Source: an uncultured Roseburia sp.
GTDB lineage: Bacteria; Bacillota; Clostridia; Lachnospirales; Lachnospiraceae
Assembly: GCA_910584215.1 (NCBI GenBank)
Contig: CAJTYI010000003.1
Span: 1 to 64,000 of the forward strand
Direction of reading: 5' to 3'
Length of the DNA stretch: 64,000 bases
Under the pieces are notes generated by a model. The model had not been told where the DNA came from, searched no databases, and saw only the letters and a program-made list of their open reading frames with translations. Every line of letters begins with the position of its first letter. Position 1 is the first letter of the stretch. Positions 55,361-64,000 of the stretch are shown here, piece by piece. Both the position numbers and the translations under genes were made by a program.

Positions 55361-56206
55361 TTATACGACAGGCATCTCGTCCCACATTTTCTGGATAAAT
55401 TTTCTGGACTCCACTGCGTTTTCCGGCACGGTATCCTCAAGCGTCGCATGGATAAACGGTTTTCGCTGTTTGATAAACCGGATGATCGGCGTATAATCCA
55501 TCTCACCCGTCCCGGCTGCACAGGAGATCAGCTTGCCGTCCTCTACCACAAAGTCTTTGATATGTACCATCGCGATATCGTCACCCAACAGGTCGATGGC
55601 CTCCGCGAAAATCTCCTCCCGCTCTTTATAGTTACACATTTCGAGCATATTCACCGGGTCAAATATGATCTGAAGGTTCGGTGAATCGATGCGGTCTAAG
55701 ACTTCCCGCGCCCGCTTTGGGTTACATACAATATGCCGGTACACCGGTTCGATCGCAAGGATAACGCCCATTTTTTCGGCATATTCGACCACCGGCTTCA
55801 CATTTTTGATAAACAAGTCGAGCGCCTCTTTTGTGTGGCATGCCTCCTCGAAATGGTAATCCTCGTTCGGCGCGCCGGTCTCCGTGCCCACAACACCGGC
55901 GCCTAAGAGGGACGCGAAACGGATATGCGCTTTGTATCGCTCAACCGTCGCCTTTAACTGCTCCTGATTGGGATTGGCAAGATTCAGGTAACATCCCAAA
56001 ACTGCGCAGTCCAGCTGGTTTTTGGCGTAAAGATTCTTTAAGTACATGGCAAATCCGGGGGTAAAGGCGTCCGTGGCCGTGGAAATGTCTTTCATTACCA
56101 TAGGAACAGCCATATGAGCGCAGGCAAACCCCTGCTCTTTCGCAATCCTAAGCCGCTCCTCGATCGGCGCTTCTTTGACATCGTGTAAACGTATTCCCAA
56201 CTGCAT
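55361..56206 (-). CDS. Sugar-phosphate isomerase/epimerase, AP-endonuclease-2-like TIM barrel
   Basis: The 281-residue protein is a xylose-isomerase-like TIM barrel. Likely metal ligands are visible: VGTETGAP and LAIEPVYRH (Glu), IFDPVNM (Asp), MVHIKDF (His) and TLEDT near the end. Such enzymes isomerise or epimerise sugars; the substrate cannot be read directly. Placement beside uxaA suggests a uronate or keto-sugar step. It is 144 bases downstream of uxaA and probably in the same transcript. Confidence 0.85.
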   Translation of the reverse strand: MQLGIRLHDVKEAPIEERLRIAKEQGFACAHMAVPMVMKDISTATDAFTPGFAMYLKNLYAKNQLDCAVLGCYLNLANPNQEQLKATVERYKAHIRFASLLGAGVVGTETGAPNEDYHFEEACHTKEALDLFIKNVKPVVEYAEKMGVILAIEPVYRHIVCNPKRAREVLDRIDSPNLQIIFDPVNMLEMCNYKEREEIFAEAIDLLGDDIAMVHIKDFVVEDGKLISCAAGTGEMDYTPIIRFIKQRKPFIHATLEDTVPENAVESRKFIQKMWDEMPVV

Positions 56207-56349
56207 AGATAAATCCTCGCTTTCTGTTTATTTGCAACATGACGAACGCTTCCTACATGTGCGATATCATATTTTTATTATACACACAGCGGCACAATTT
56301 TTCCACGGATATTTTCAGCATTTCAAACGCAGACCATTCCCTCCTGCTG

Positions 56350-57828
56350 TTATAGCGTAACACCCTGTTTAAAGATTGCCATATCATGAAAACCGACCTC
56401 CTCGCTGCAAACCTTTCTCCCCGAAGCGACTTCGATTACATAGTCGAACAGCTTCTGTCCCATCTTGTCAAGTTCTGCATCTTCGGTGAGCACACCCGCG
56501 TTGAAATCAATCCAATTTTTCTTTTTGTTCGCGAGGGAAGTGTTGCTGGAAATTTTTACCGTCGGCACCGGGGATGCAAAGGGCGTGCCGCGCCCGGTGG
56601 TAAACAGCACGATATGCGCGCCGCTGGCGGCCAGCGCGGTCGAGGCAACCAGGTCGTTTCCGGGTGCGCTGAGAAGATTTAAGCCCGGCGTCTTTACCTG
56701 CTCGCCATAAGAAAGCACACCTTTTACCGGTGCGCTCCCCGACTTTTGCGTACAGCCCAACGACTTGTCCTCGAGCGTGGAAATGCCGCCTTTTTTATTG
56801 CCCGGGGAAGGGTTTTCATAGATCGTCTGGTGATTGTCCTTAAAATATTGTTTAAAATCATTGATCAAGCGGACGGTCTGGTCAAATAATTCTCTGTTAT
56901 CGCAGCGGTTCATAAGAAGCGTCTCCGCACCGAACATCTCCGGCACTTCCGTCAGAATCGTCGTGCCGCCTTTTGCGATCAGGATATCCGAAAACCTGCC
57001 CACCAAGGGATTGGCCGTGATGCCGGAGAAGCCGTCGCTGCCGCCGCACTTCATGCCGATAATCAGCCTGGACGCGCTGATCTTTTCCCGCTCAAAGGAC
57101 GCTGCATAGTCAATCAGCTCCTTGAGCAGCCCGGCCCCCGCTTCCATCTCGTCCTCCACCTCCTGGCAGACAAGAAATTTCACTCGTTTTTCATCGTATT
57201 TGCCGATATATTTTTTCAGTTCGCCGATATTGCTGTTCTCACAGCCAAGTCCCAGTACCAGCACGCCGCCCGCGTTGGGATGGTTGATAAGATCGGCCAA
57301 AATCGTTCTCGTATGCTCCTGGTCGTCCCCCATCTGGGAACAGCCGTAAGGGTGTGGAAAAGCGACAACCTCTTCCACGCTGCCGTGCACCATGCGGTTT
57401 GCGGCTTTCGCCATAGCGGCTGCAATACTGTTGACACAGCCTACGGTCGGCACAATCCACACTTCGTTGCGCACCCCTACCTTGCCGTCCGGACGGTTAA
57501 ACCCCAGAAACGCCGCCGCTTCTGTTGATTTGATTTCCTCCGCCGCCGGCTCATAGGTGTACTCCAGCAGATCGCCCAGGGCCGTCTCAATATTATGTGT
57601 GTGAACCCAACTGCCGGATTTGATTTCCTCCCGCGCCGTTCCGATGCGAAAGCCGTATTTTATAATATCTTCCCCCGCTGCAAGATCGCGGACAGCCATC
57701 TTATGCCCGGCCGGAATCTCCTGCAGCACGGTGAGTGCAACACCCATATCAAGCCGCTCGCCCGCGTGCAAATCCCGCAGCGCTACGATCACATTGTCAT
57801 TTTCATGTATTTTAATAAAATCTTTCAC
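56350..57828 (-). CDS. uxaA: Altronate dehydratase
   Basis: UxaA dehydrates D-altronate to 2-keto-3-deoxygluconate in galacturonate breakdown. The 492 residues have an N-terminal SAF domain (IVALRDLHAGERLDMG) and a C-terminal dehydratase domain with GVRNEVWIVPTVGCVN, GLGCENSNIGEL and MKCGGSDGFSGITANP. It lies 92 bases after uxaB, in the order of the pathway. Galactarate dehydratase is a relative, but the uxaB neighbour supports altronate. Confidence 0.93.
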   Translation of the reverse strand: MKDFIKIHENDNVIVALRDLHAGERLDMGVALTVLQEIPAGHKMAVRDLAAGEDIIKYGFRIGTAREEIKSGSWVHTHNIETALGDLLEYTYEPAAEEIKSTEAAAFLGFNRPDGKVGVRNEVWIVPTVGCVNSIAAAMAKAANRMVHGSVEEVVAFPHPYGCSQMGDDQEHTRTILADLINHPNAGGVLVLGLGCENSNIGELKKYIGKYDEKRVKFLVCQEVEDEMEAGAGLLKELIDYAASFEREKISASRLIIGMKCGGSDGFSGITANPLVGRFSDILIAKGGTTILTEVPEMFGAETLLMNRCDNRELFDQTVRLINDFKQYFKDNHQTIYENPSPGNKKGGISTLEDKSLGCTQKSGSAPVKGVLSYGEQVKTPGLNLLSAPGNDLVASTALAASGAHIVLFTTGRGTPFASPVPTVKISSNTSLANKKKNWIDFNAGVLTEDAELDKMGQKLFDYVIEVASGRKVCSEEVGFHDMAIFKQGVTL

Positions 57829-57920
57829 AATTTATCCTCATTTCTGCCTTGCGAACTCCATTCGCATCAGCTTTTTACACAGATGAAAAATGCCTGCGGC
57901 GTATCCGCTACACAACCTGG

Positions 57921-59393
57921 CTAATTCTTTTTTCCAAATAATGATTCCATTGTCTTTCTCATGCCGTTATCACGAATTTCTTGCAGATAGGAAGTCACCG
58001 CGTCCTCAACGCCCGGCAGTGCGCTAAGATCCTGTCCCCAAAATGCAGTGTTGGAGAGTACTGCATGAGTGTACGCTTCCACAGGCTTGGTACTGTTTGC
58101 CGCAAAAAACTCGAGAACGAAAGCGTCATCCATAATCTGATACTCGGCGCCATCGCGATGCCCAATCAAAGCCTTGTCGCGAATCTCAGTTCCGGTGTAA
58201 AACGCCATCAGCGCCGCGAAAGAAAACGTCAGATGCTGCGGCAGTTTCCCCTCCTGCTCAATATAGGCCAGAAAACTTGGCATACATCTCGCTTTCCATT
58301 TGGAGACAGAATTTAAAGAGATCGAAAGCAGCGCATGTTTGACGTAGGGATTGTTGAAACGCGTAATCACCGCCTCGGCAAAATCCTGTAAATCCTGTTT
58401 TGGCAGTGTGAGCGTCGGGATTACTTCGTCAAAAATCGTAGCTTTCATAAAGTCAAATATCGTCTCGTCCTGCATGGACTCCAGCACGATATCGTTTCCA
58501 CACAGATACGAGGCCAGCACAAACGAAGTATGGGCGCCGTTTAAGATGCGGACTTTCCGCTGTTTATATGGTTTCTGGTTGTTGGTGAAGATAACCGGCA
58601 GACCTGCGTTTGGCAGCGGAAATTCGCCGCTGATATCTTTCGCACTCTCGATCACCCAGAGCGCAAACGGCTCTCCGGTGACAATCAGATCGTCCTGATA
58701 GCCAAATTCCTCACAAAGCTCCCTAGCCTCATCTCTTGGATATCCGGTAACGATGCGGTCCACCAGCGTGGACGTAAATACGCAGGCATCGTTTAACCAG
58801 GCTATAAAACCATCTTCCAGTTTCCAAAGCGCCGCCAGTTTCAGCACGCACTCTTTTAAATGTATCCCGTTATCGTCGATCAGCTCCACCGGCAGCATCA
58901 CAAGCCCCTTATCCGCCGCCCCGTTAAAATGTTTGTAGCGTTCATACAAGAATTTGGTCAATTTCCCCGGATATGTCTTTGGCGGCGCAAACTCAAAACG
59001 GTCGCTCTCGTTATAGACAATTCCCGCCTCTGTCGTGTTGGAAACGATATAGCGCAGCGTGTCCAGTTTCGCAAAACCCGCATATTTTTCATATTCACCG
59101 TAGGCGTCCACTGCATCCGCCACACTAGTGACAATGCGGTTAATCCGCCTTGGCTCTCCGTCCACAATACCGCGCAGTTGAACGGTATACTGACATTCCT
59201 GCGCGTGGAACCTTTCAAGGCTGCCAAACTCGATCGGCTTTACCAGCACAATATCGCCGTCAAACTTGCCCTGCTCATTGGCAATATCAATCATGTAATC
59301 GACAAATGCGCGCAGAAAATTGCCCTCTCCAAACTGCAATACCCGTACCGGTCTCTCTTTTTTCCCTGTTTTTTGTCTGTTTAATAACTCCAT
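57921..59393 (-). CDS. uxaB: Tagaturonate reductase (altronate oxidoreductase)
   Basis: UxaB reduces D-tagaturonate to D-altronate with NADH. The 490 residues start with VRVLQFGEGNFLRAFVDYM, then VKPIEFGSLE, and hold the mannitol-dehydrogenase-family motif KVRILNGAHTSFV with the catalytic lysine near 290. AGGAGA lies 7 bases before the ATG at 59393; a TTG further up has no site. The promoter region has a cre/LacI-like palindrome at 59433-59446. Confidence 0.92.
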   Translation of the reverse strand: MELLNRQKTGKKERPVRVLQFGEGNFLRAFVDYMIDIANEQGKFDGDIVLVKPIEFGSLERFHAQECQYTVQLRGIVDGEPRRINRIVTSVADAVDAYGEYEKYAGFAKLDTLRYIVSNTTEAGIVYNESDRFEFAPPKTYPGKLTKFLYERYKHFNGAADKGLVMLPVELIDDNGIHLKECVLKLAALWKLEDGFIAWLNDACVFTSTLVDRIVTGYPRDEARELCEEFGYQDDLIVTGEPFALWVIESAKDISGEFPLPNAGLPVIFTNNQKPYKQRKVRILNGAHTSFVLASYLCGNDIVLESMQDETIFDFMKATIFDEVIPTLTLPKQDLQDFAEAVITRFNNPYVKHALLSISLNSVSKWKARCMPSFLAYIEQEGKLPQHLTFSFAALMAFYTGTEIRDKALIGHRDGAEYQIMDDAFVLEFFAANSTKPVEAYTHAVLSNTAFWGQDLSALPGVEDAVTSYLQEIRDNGMRKTMESLFGKKN

Positions 59394-59432
59394 AGCCTTC
59401 TCTCCTGACCTCCAAATATCCAATCCGTTAAT

Positions 59433-59446
59433 TGTAAGTGCTTACA
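59433..59446. promoter_or_regulatory. Palindromic operator in the uxaB leader
   Basis: TGTAAGTGCTTACA is a perfect 14-bp palindrome except at the centre, one base off the cre consensus TGWAARCGYTTWCA. It lies 13-27 bases downstream of a candidate uxaB -10 (TAAAAA, 59454-59459) and -35 (TTGACG, 59476-59481) on the minus strand. CcpA or the neighbouring LacI-family protein could bind it. Confidence 0.65.
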
Positions 59447-59577
59447 TTTTCCATTTTTACATCTTTCACACGATTCGTCAAGGGGTAAAATGCCATAATT
59501 CAGTGATTTTTACTAAATTTTTCGACAAGAACGGATGTTTTTAGTAGTATTTTAATATTTTTATCTGTTTTCTACGG

Positions 59578-59606
59578 TTGCATTTTTGACCGCGATATCG
59601 TATAAT
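59578..59606 (+). promoter_or_regulatory. Promoter of the LacI-family gene
   Basis: TTGCAT (59578-59583) and TATAAT (59601-59606) are 17 bases apart, about 175 bases before the gene. The remaining intergenic bases 59482-59577 and 59640-59770 show no gene. Confidence 0.7.
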
Positions 59607-59620
59607 AAAGCATAAAATCA

Positions 59621-59634
59621 TGAAAACGCTTTCA
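59621..59634. promoter_or_regulatory. cre/LacI-type operator in the regulator leader
   Basis: TGAAAACGCTTTCA matches the cre consensus TGWAARCGYTTWCA at every position and is a palindrome. It sits just after the promoter at 59578-59606, where bound repressor would block transcription. Confidence 0.8.
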
Positions 59635-59779
59635 TTTTGTTTCCCGCATTACGATAAAAGCTGCGGTGACTCGACATTTACGTGCAAGAACGAGGCGCTG
59701 TGTTTTTCATGCCGTTATGAGAGTACAACGCAAACTCATGGGAGACAGCATGATATTTTTAATGATTTAAGGGGACAAC

Positions 59780-60787
59780 ATGACGATTTATGACATTTCA
59801 AAAAAGGCCGGCGTTTCCATCGCCACTGTCTCGAGAGTCCTAAACGGCAGCGACAAAGTCCGCCCGGCTACCCGGCAAAAAGTGCTGGATATCATAGAAC
59901 AATACGATTACACGCCCAACGCATACGCCAGAGGCATGGGGCTTCACTCCCTGCAAACGATCGGCATCTTGTGTGCCGACTCCTCCGATATTTTTATGGC
60001 GAAAGCCATATACTATATCGAGCAGGAGCTTCAGGCAAACGGTTACGAATCGCTGCTCTGCTGTACCGGCTACAATCTCGACATTAAAAAGAACTACCTC
60101 GACCTGATTCTCTCCAAAAAGGTGGACAGTATCATATTGGTGGGCTCCAATTTCATCGGAACCACAGACGAGGAAAACAAGTATATCAAAGACGTTTCCG
60201 AACAGGTCCCGATTATGCTGCTAAACGCCGCGATCGACTATCCGAACGTTTACAGTACGCTCTGTGATGATTATGCCACCATGTACGAGACCACGACCGA
60301 GATGCTAAACGCAGGCATCACGGACCCCGTTTATCTCTACAATGCCAAGTCGTACAGCGGCCGTCATAAGCTCGACGGGTTTGTGGCCGCCATGAAAGAT
60401 TTTGGCCGCACGGACGGCGCAGAGCGGGCATTTTACTACACCGGTACATTTCATCAGATGGACGAGATCAACACATTTCTTCAAAATATTGCAAAAAAGA
60501 CCGCTTTTCATGGCATTATCACTTCCAACGACTCCCTCGCCATCGGCAGTGTCAAGTACGCTTTGCGCGAGAATCTTTCGGTGCCGGACGAGCTGTCTGT
60601 GATTGGTTACGACAATTCAATTCTCACCACCCTTTGTACGCCGGAGCTTACTTCCGTCGATAACCGGCTCGAAACGCTGACCCATCAACTGGTGCAGACG
60701 CTGCTCGGCGTCTTGTCCGGCAGGGAAATGCCAAAAAAGTCCATATTTTCCGGGCGGCTGGTTAAACGCGGCACCACCAGTTTTTAA
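59780..60787 (+). CDS. LacI-family transcriptional regulator
   Basis: The 335-residue regulator has the N-terminal LacI helix-turn-helix (TIYDISKKAGVSIATVSRVLNG, with the hinge helix near 50-58) and a periplasmic-binding-like effector domain. The ligand is probably a uronate or its breakdown product, as the gene is divergent from uxaB and followed by uxaC after 86 bases. It likely regulates both transcripts and itself through the two palindromes. AAGGGG precedes the ATG by about 5 bases. Confidence 0.9.
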   Translation: MTIYDISKKAGVSIATVSRVLNGSDKVRPATRQKVLDIIEQYDYTPNAYARGMGLHSLQTIGILCADSSDIFMAKAIYYIEQELQANGYESLLCCTGYNLDIKKNYLDLILSKKVDSIILVGSNFIGTTDEENKYIKDVSEQVPIMLLNAAIDYPNVYSTLCDDYATMYETTTEMLNAGITDPVYLYNAKSYSGRHKLDGFVAAMKDFGRTDGAERAFYYTGTFHQMDEINTFLQNIAKKTAFHGIITSNDSLAIGSVKYALRENLSVPDELSVIGYDNSILTTLCTPELTSVDNRLETLTHQLVQTLLGVLSGREMPKKSIFSGRLVKRGTTSF

Positions 60788-60873
60788 TCACTTTGCGTTT
60801 TTGGGGGCATATGCGCCGGTTTGCGCCGTTCCCCCGACATCATAAAAACTATTTAGAAATGGAGGATTTTACA

Positions 60874-62301
60874 ATGAAACAATTTATGGACAAGGATTTC
60901 CTGCTACAGACAGAGACTGCGCAAAAGTTATATGCGGATTTCGCAGAGCGCACGCCGATCCTCGACTACCACTGCCACATCAATCCGCAGGAGATCTATG
61001 AGGATCGCCGGTTTGAAAATATCACGCAGGTATGGCTGGGCGGCGACCACTATAAGTGGCGTTTTATGCGTTCCTGCGGCGTGGAAGAAAAATATATCAC
61101 GGGCGATGCCACAGATAAAGAGAAGTTTATGAAATGGGCCCAGGTGCTCGGCAAAGCGATCGGAAATCCGCTCTTTCACTGGAGCCATCTCGAATTACAA
61201 AAATATTTCGGCTATCACGGCGTTCTCAGCCAAAAGACGGCTGAAGAGGTGTGGGAGCTTTGCAACAAGCGGCTGGCCGCGGAGGATATGAGTGTCAGAA
61301 ATATCATCCGCCAGTCTAACGTTACGTTAATCTGCACGACCGACGATCCGGTGGATTCCTTAGAGTGGCACAAAAAGATTGCCGAGGACGCTTCGTTTGA
61401 CGTGCAGGTGCTTCCGGCATGGAGGCCCGACAAGGCCATGAATATTGAAAAAACGACTTACGTCGACTACATTGGGACACTCTCCGATGTTTCCGGCATC
61501 CAAATCACCACCTTTGCCGAACTTTGCAGGGCACTTTCCACGCGCATGGATTTCTTCGCATCTATGGGCTGTTCCGTTTCCGACCACGGCCTGGAATATG
61601 TAATGTATATGCCCGCAGCGGATGACGAGATCGAAGCAATCTTTGCCAAACGGCTTGGCAAAAGCGCTGTCACGCGCGAGGAAGAACTGAAATTTAAGAC
61701 GGCGTTCATGACCTTTGTGGGCAGGGAATACGCAAAACGCGGCTGGGTATTACAGCTTCATTATGGCTGCAAGCGCGACAACAACACTGCCATGTTTGAC
61801 CGTCTTGGGCCGGATACCGGATATGACTGCATCAACAACTACGCCCCCTCCTCAGAGATCGCCGATTATCTCAACGCGTTAAACAAAGACGGCAGCCTGC
61901 CCAAGACGATTATCTACAGTCTGAATCCGAACGACAACCAGGCGATCGGCACGATCTTGGGATGTTTCCAGGACTCCACCGCCATCGCCAAAATCCAGCA
62001 GGGTTCCGCGTGGTGGTTTAACGATCACAAGACCGGGATGCAGGATCAGATGATCTCCCTCGCCAACCTGGGCAATCTCTCCGGCTTTGTCGGTATGCTC
62101 ACCGACTCTAGGAGCTTCCTGTCCTACACCAGGCACGATTATTTCCGGCGGATTCTCTGCAATTTGATCGGTAACTGGGTAGAAAACGGAGAATTTCCGC
62201 AAGATTATGATATTTTAGGTGAAATTGTGCGTGGAATCTGCTATAATAATGCTGTTAAATATTTCGGTTTTGACTTACAGCTCGCTGATAGCACTCTCTA
62301 G
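60874..62301 (+). CDS. uxaC: Glucuronate/galacturonate isomerase
   Basis: UxaC converts D-galacturonate to D-tagaturonate and D-glucuronate to D-fructuronate. The 475 residues start with KQFMDKDFLLQTETAQKLY and show DYHCHINPQEI (metal-binding His), CTTDDPVDSLEWH and WWFNDHKTGM. The start at 60874 follows GGAGG by 8 bases; the upstream in-frame region overlaps no feature. It is the entry enzyme of the pathway completed by UxaB and UxaA on the other strand. Confidence 0.95.
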   Translation: MKQFMDKDFLLQTETAQKLYADFAERTPILDYHCHINPQEIYEDRRFENITQVWLGGDHYKWRFMRSCGVEEKYITGDATDKEKFMKWAQVLGKAIGNPLFHWSHLELQKYFGYHGVLSQKTAEEVWELCNKRLAAEDMSVRNIIRQSNVTLICTTDDPVDSLEWHKKIAEDASFDVQVLPAWRPDKAMNIEKTTYVDYIGTLSDVSGIQITTFAELCRALSTRMDFFASMGCSVSDHGLEYVMYMPAADDEIEAIFAKRLGKSAVTREEELKFKTAFMTFVGREYAKRGWVLQLHYGCKRDNNTAMFDRLGPDTGYDCINNYAPSSEIADYLNALNKDGSLPKTIIYSLNPNDNQAIGTILGCFQDSTAIAKIQQGSAWWFNDHKTGMQDQMISLANLGNLSGFVGMLTDSRSFLSYTRHDYFRRILCNLIGNWVENGEFPQDYDILGEIVRGICYNNAVKYFGFDLQLADSTL

Positions 62302-62326
62302 CCTGCCGAAATGACACGAAAAAATA

Positions 62327-62409
62327 GCAAATGTGAAAGTAACGCCGTATGCAGAGTGATTTTTGCACTGCAAAAACTACATTGCAATATAGCGTTTCTT
62401 TCGCATTGC
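62327..62409. repeat. Long imperfect hairpin between uxaC and kduI
   Basis: GCAAATGTGAAAGTAACGC (62327-62345) and the GCGTTTC..CATTGC arm (62392-62409) pair over about 18 positions with few mismatches. Inside, TGCAGAGTG and CACTGCA (62350-62371) form a second stem. The element ends 18 bases before the kduI start. Confidence 0.7.
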
Positions 62410-62426
62410 AGAAATGAGGTTAAAAC

Positions 62427-63290
62427 ATGGAATTAAGAACAGCCGCATCTCCAAAAGATGTAAAACACTACACAACCGAGCGTCTGAGAGAAGAATTTTT
62501 GATCGATGACCTGTTTATGCCGGACGATATCAAACTGGTGTACAGCCATATCGACCGCATCATCACCGGTTCCGCCGTTCCGGTAAAGCAAACCTTACAC
62601 TTAACTGCGGGGGACGAGCTACGCGCCCAGTATTTCTGTGAGAGACGCGAGCTTGGCGTCATCAACATCGGCGGCAGCGGCAAGATCACCGTCGACGGAA
62701 AAGTTTATCCGGTTGGCCACAAAGAGGGCATGTATATCGGCATGGGTTCTAAGGATATCGCTTTCGCGAGCGACGATGCAAATACTCCGGCCAAGTTCTA
62801 TTTAAACAGCGCTCCGGCGCACATGACCTACCCCACCGTCCTCATCAAACCGGAGGGGACACCGGAGGACGGCGTTGTCATCGTCAAAGACACCAATAAA
62901 GTGGAACTCGGCTCCTTAGAAACCGCTAACCACCGTACAATCTGCAAATATATTCTTCCGGGACAGGTGGAAAGCTGCCAGTTAGAGATGGGCATGACAA
63001 AATTAGAGCCCGGCAGCGTATGGAACACCATGCCAAGCCATACCCATGACAGACGTATGGAAGTCTATCTCTATTTTGACATGCCAGAGGACGCTTTTGT
63101 CATGCACTATATGGGAGAACCACAGCAGACAAGACATATCGTCATGCGCAACGAACAGGCAGTTATTTCCCCGAGCTGGTCAATTCACTCCGGCTGCGGC
63201 ACACAGGCGTACACCTTTATCTGGGGCATGGTCGGCGAGAATCAGGACTTTGACGATATGGACGGCATCGCCATGACAGATTTGTTATAA
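62427..63290 (+). CDS. kduI: 5-keto-4-deoxyuronate isomerase KduI
   Basis: KduI isomerises 5-keto-4-deoxyuronate, made from unsaturated pectin fragments, to 2,5-diketo-3-deoxygluconate. The 287 residues form two cupin domains with the zinc ligands in MPSHTHDRRMEVYLYF and a later HSGCGT. KHYTTERLREEFLIDDLF is the typical start. GAGG is 7 bases before the ATG. The cell can therefore use lyase-derived unsaturated uronates as well as free hexuronates. Confidence 0.95.
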   Translation: MELRTAASPKDVKHYTTERLREEFLIDDLFMPDDIKLVYSHIDRIITGSAVPVKQTLHLTAGDELRAQYFCERRELGVINIGGSGKITVDGKVYPVGHKEGMYIGMGSKDIAFASDDANTPAKFYLNSAPAHMTYPTVLIKPEGTPEDGVVIVKDTNKVELGSLETANHRTICKYILPGQVESCQLEMGMTKLEPGSVWNTMPSHTHDRRMEVYLYFDMPEDAFVMHYMGEPQQTRHIVMRNEQAVISPSWSIHSGCGTQAYTFIWGMVGENQDFDDMDGIAMTDLL

Positions 63291-63291
63291 A

Positions 63292-63361
63292 AAAGAATCA
63301 CTCCGTGATTCTTTGCAAGTTGCTTTGCAACTTGAGAATTGATGCGTCTGACGACGCAATT
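63292..63361. terminator. Three successive hairpins after kduI
   Basis: AAAGAATCAC/GTGATTCTTT (63292-63314), CAAGTTGC/GCAACTTG (63316-63334) and GCGTC/GACGC flanked by AATT (63337-63361) follow each other with no space. The first resembles a terminator but its T-run is only TTT. They may lower read-through to the next gene or protect the kduI message. Confidence 0.6.
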
Positions 63362-63452
63362 TCCTATAAAGTAAGAAAGTCTCACTTCATGAAACATTGC
63401 TGCATCACATCGCAGTTACTACAAGTAAATCATAACCGGAGGACGAAAATCC

Positions 63453-64000
63453 ATGAAAATTGCATTAATAAACGAGAACAGCCAGGCGGCAAAGAATGAG
63501 ATGATCTGCGCCACCTTAAAATCCGTCGTAGAGCCGATGGGACATACCGTATTTAATTATGGTATGTATTCCGCTGAGGATACGCACCAGCTTACCTATG
63601 TACAAAACGGCATCCTGGCGGCCGTATTGATCAATTCCGGCGCGGCGGACTATGTCATCACCGGCTGCGGCACCGGAGAAGGCGCTATGCTTGCCTGCAA
63701 CTCTTTCCCGCAGGTACTTTGCGGACATATCGAATCTCCGCTCGACGCTTATCTGTTCTCACAGGTAAACGACGGCAACTGCATCGCACTCCCATTCGCA
63801 GAGAACTTCGGCTGGGGCGGCGAGCTAAACCTTACTTATATCTTTGAAAAATTATTCTGCGCACCGGGCGGCGGCGGTTATCCCAAAGAGCGCGTCGTAC
63901 CTGAGCAGAGAAACAAAAAGATCTTGGACGAAGTAAAGAAAGTAACGCATCGTGATCTGGTTTCCATCTTAAAAGAACTGGATACCGATCTCGTAAAGGG
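63453..64000 (+). CDS. RpiB/LacA/LacB-family sugar-phosphate isomerase (partial)
   Basis: The gene runs off the right edge after 182 codons. The product begins MKIALINENSQAAKNEMIC and is an RpiB/LacAB-type isomerase; VITGCGTGEGAMLACN (about 68-83) holds the active-site cysteine region, and FAENFGWGGELN is visible later. GGAGG is about 10 bases upstream of the ATG. Next to kduI, such proteins probably act on a deoxy-keto-uronate rather than ribose 5-phosphate. The C-terminus is not seen. Confidence 0.85.
   Translation, partial: MKIALINENSQAAKNEMICATLKSVVEPMGHTVFNYGMYSAEDTHQLTYVQNGILAAVLINSGAADYVITGCGTGEGAMLACNSFPQVLCGHIESPLDAYLFSQVNDGNCIALPFAENFGWGGELNLTYIFEKLFCAPGGGGYPKERVVPEQRNKKILDEVKKVTHRDLVSILKELDTDLVK

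Overview
The window looks like a chromosomal segment of a spore-forming, anaerobic gut Firmicute, most likely Lachnospiraceae (Clostridium cluster XIVa). This rests on gene content, not on a search: an alpha/beta-type SASP and YlbJ point to sporulation; the TIGR03960-type radical SAM protein, DUF2344 protein and RNase G lie ahead of rplU-prp-rpmA-obg; RpmA carries the Prp-cleaved N-terminal extension; histidine synthesis uses HisZ plus short HisG; and there is a hexuronate (pectin) cluster. Most of the window is core housekeeping DNA. I see no CRISPR array, tRNA, rRNA, insertion sequence or prophage.

Layout. 1-463: no gene recognised, with a 30-bp tandem duplication ending at the first start codon. 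464-3022: a TtcA-like PP-loop protein, a XerS-like tyrosine recombinase and a PlsC-type acyltransferase. 3219-4975: an SOS module with lexA, a divergent YneA-like LysM division inhibitor under four LexA-box-like sites, and a decayed S41 protease. 5063-9700: rplU-prp-rpmA, then obg-yhbY-nadD-yqeK-rsfS, all on the minus strand. 9725-12779: a BMP lipoprotein and a chemoreceptor sitting between rng and rplU. 12849-18309: RNase G, DUF2344, radical SAM, a small membrane protein and an acyltransferase. 18330-23763: hisZ-hisG-hisD-hisB-hisIE from a consensus promoter.

24-38 kb: recU, a DtxR-type regulator, rRNA pseudouridine synthases, a YgiQ-type radical SAM protein, an M23 peptidase, PepD, YlbJ, a coiled-coil protein, coaD, rsmD, cinA, pgsA, rimO, rpoZ, gmk, remA and yicC. 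38.9-44.3 kb: a solute-binding lipoprotein followed by a 1309-residue hybrid histidine kinase, with no permease. 44.5-55.3 kb: a four-helix protein, an HPr-like protein without the phospho-histidine, the RqcH/NFACT protein, a broken LTA-synthase-like gene, SASP, recG, a DAK2 protein with an Asp23 protein, rpmB and a lipoprotein. 55.3-64 kb: hexuronate catabolism (TIM-barrel epimerase, uxaA, uxaB, LacI regulator, uxaC, kduI, and an RpiB/LacA-type isomerase cut by the window edge).

How it fits together. UxaC isomerises galacturonate or glucuronate, UxaB and UxaA take the tagaturonate branch towards 2-keto-3-deoxygluconate, and KduI with the RpiB-type protein handles unsaturated uronates from pectin. 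The LacI-family gene is divergent from uxaB, and both promoters carry a 14-bp cre/LacI-type palindrome. I did not find one clear new multi-gene system. The best leads are: two orphan binding-lipoprotein/receptor pairs; a probable ACG start codon for the DUF2344 protein; a phased LexA operator array; HisIE with a degenerate HisF-like domain; an HPr paralogue without its active-site histidine; and several recurrent small hairpins at gene starts and ends.
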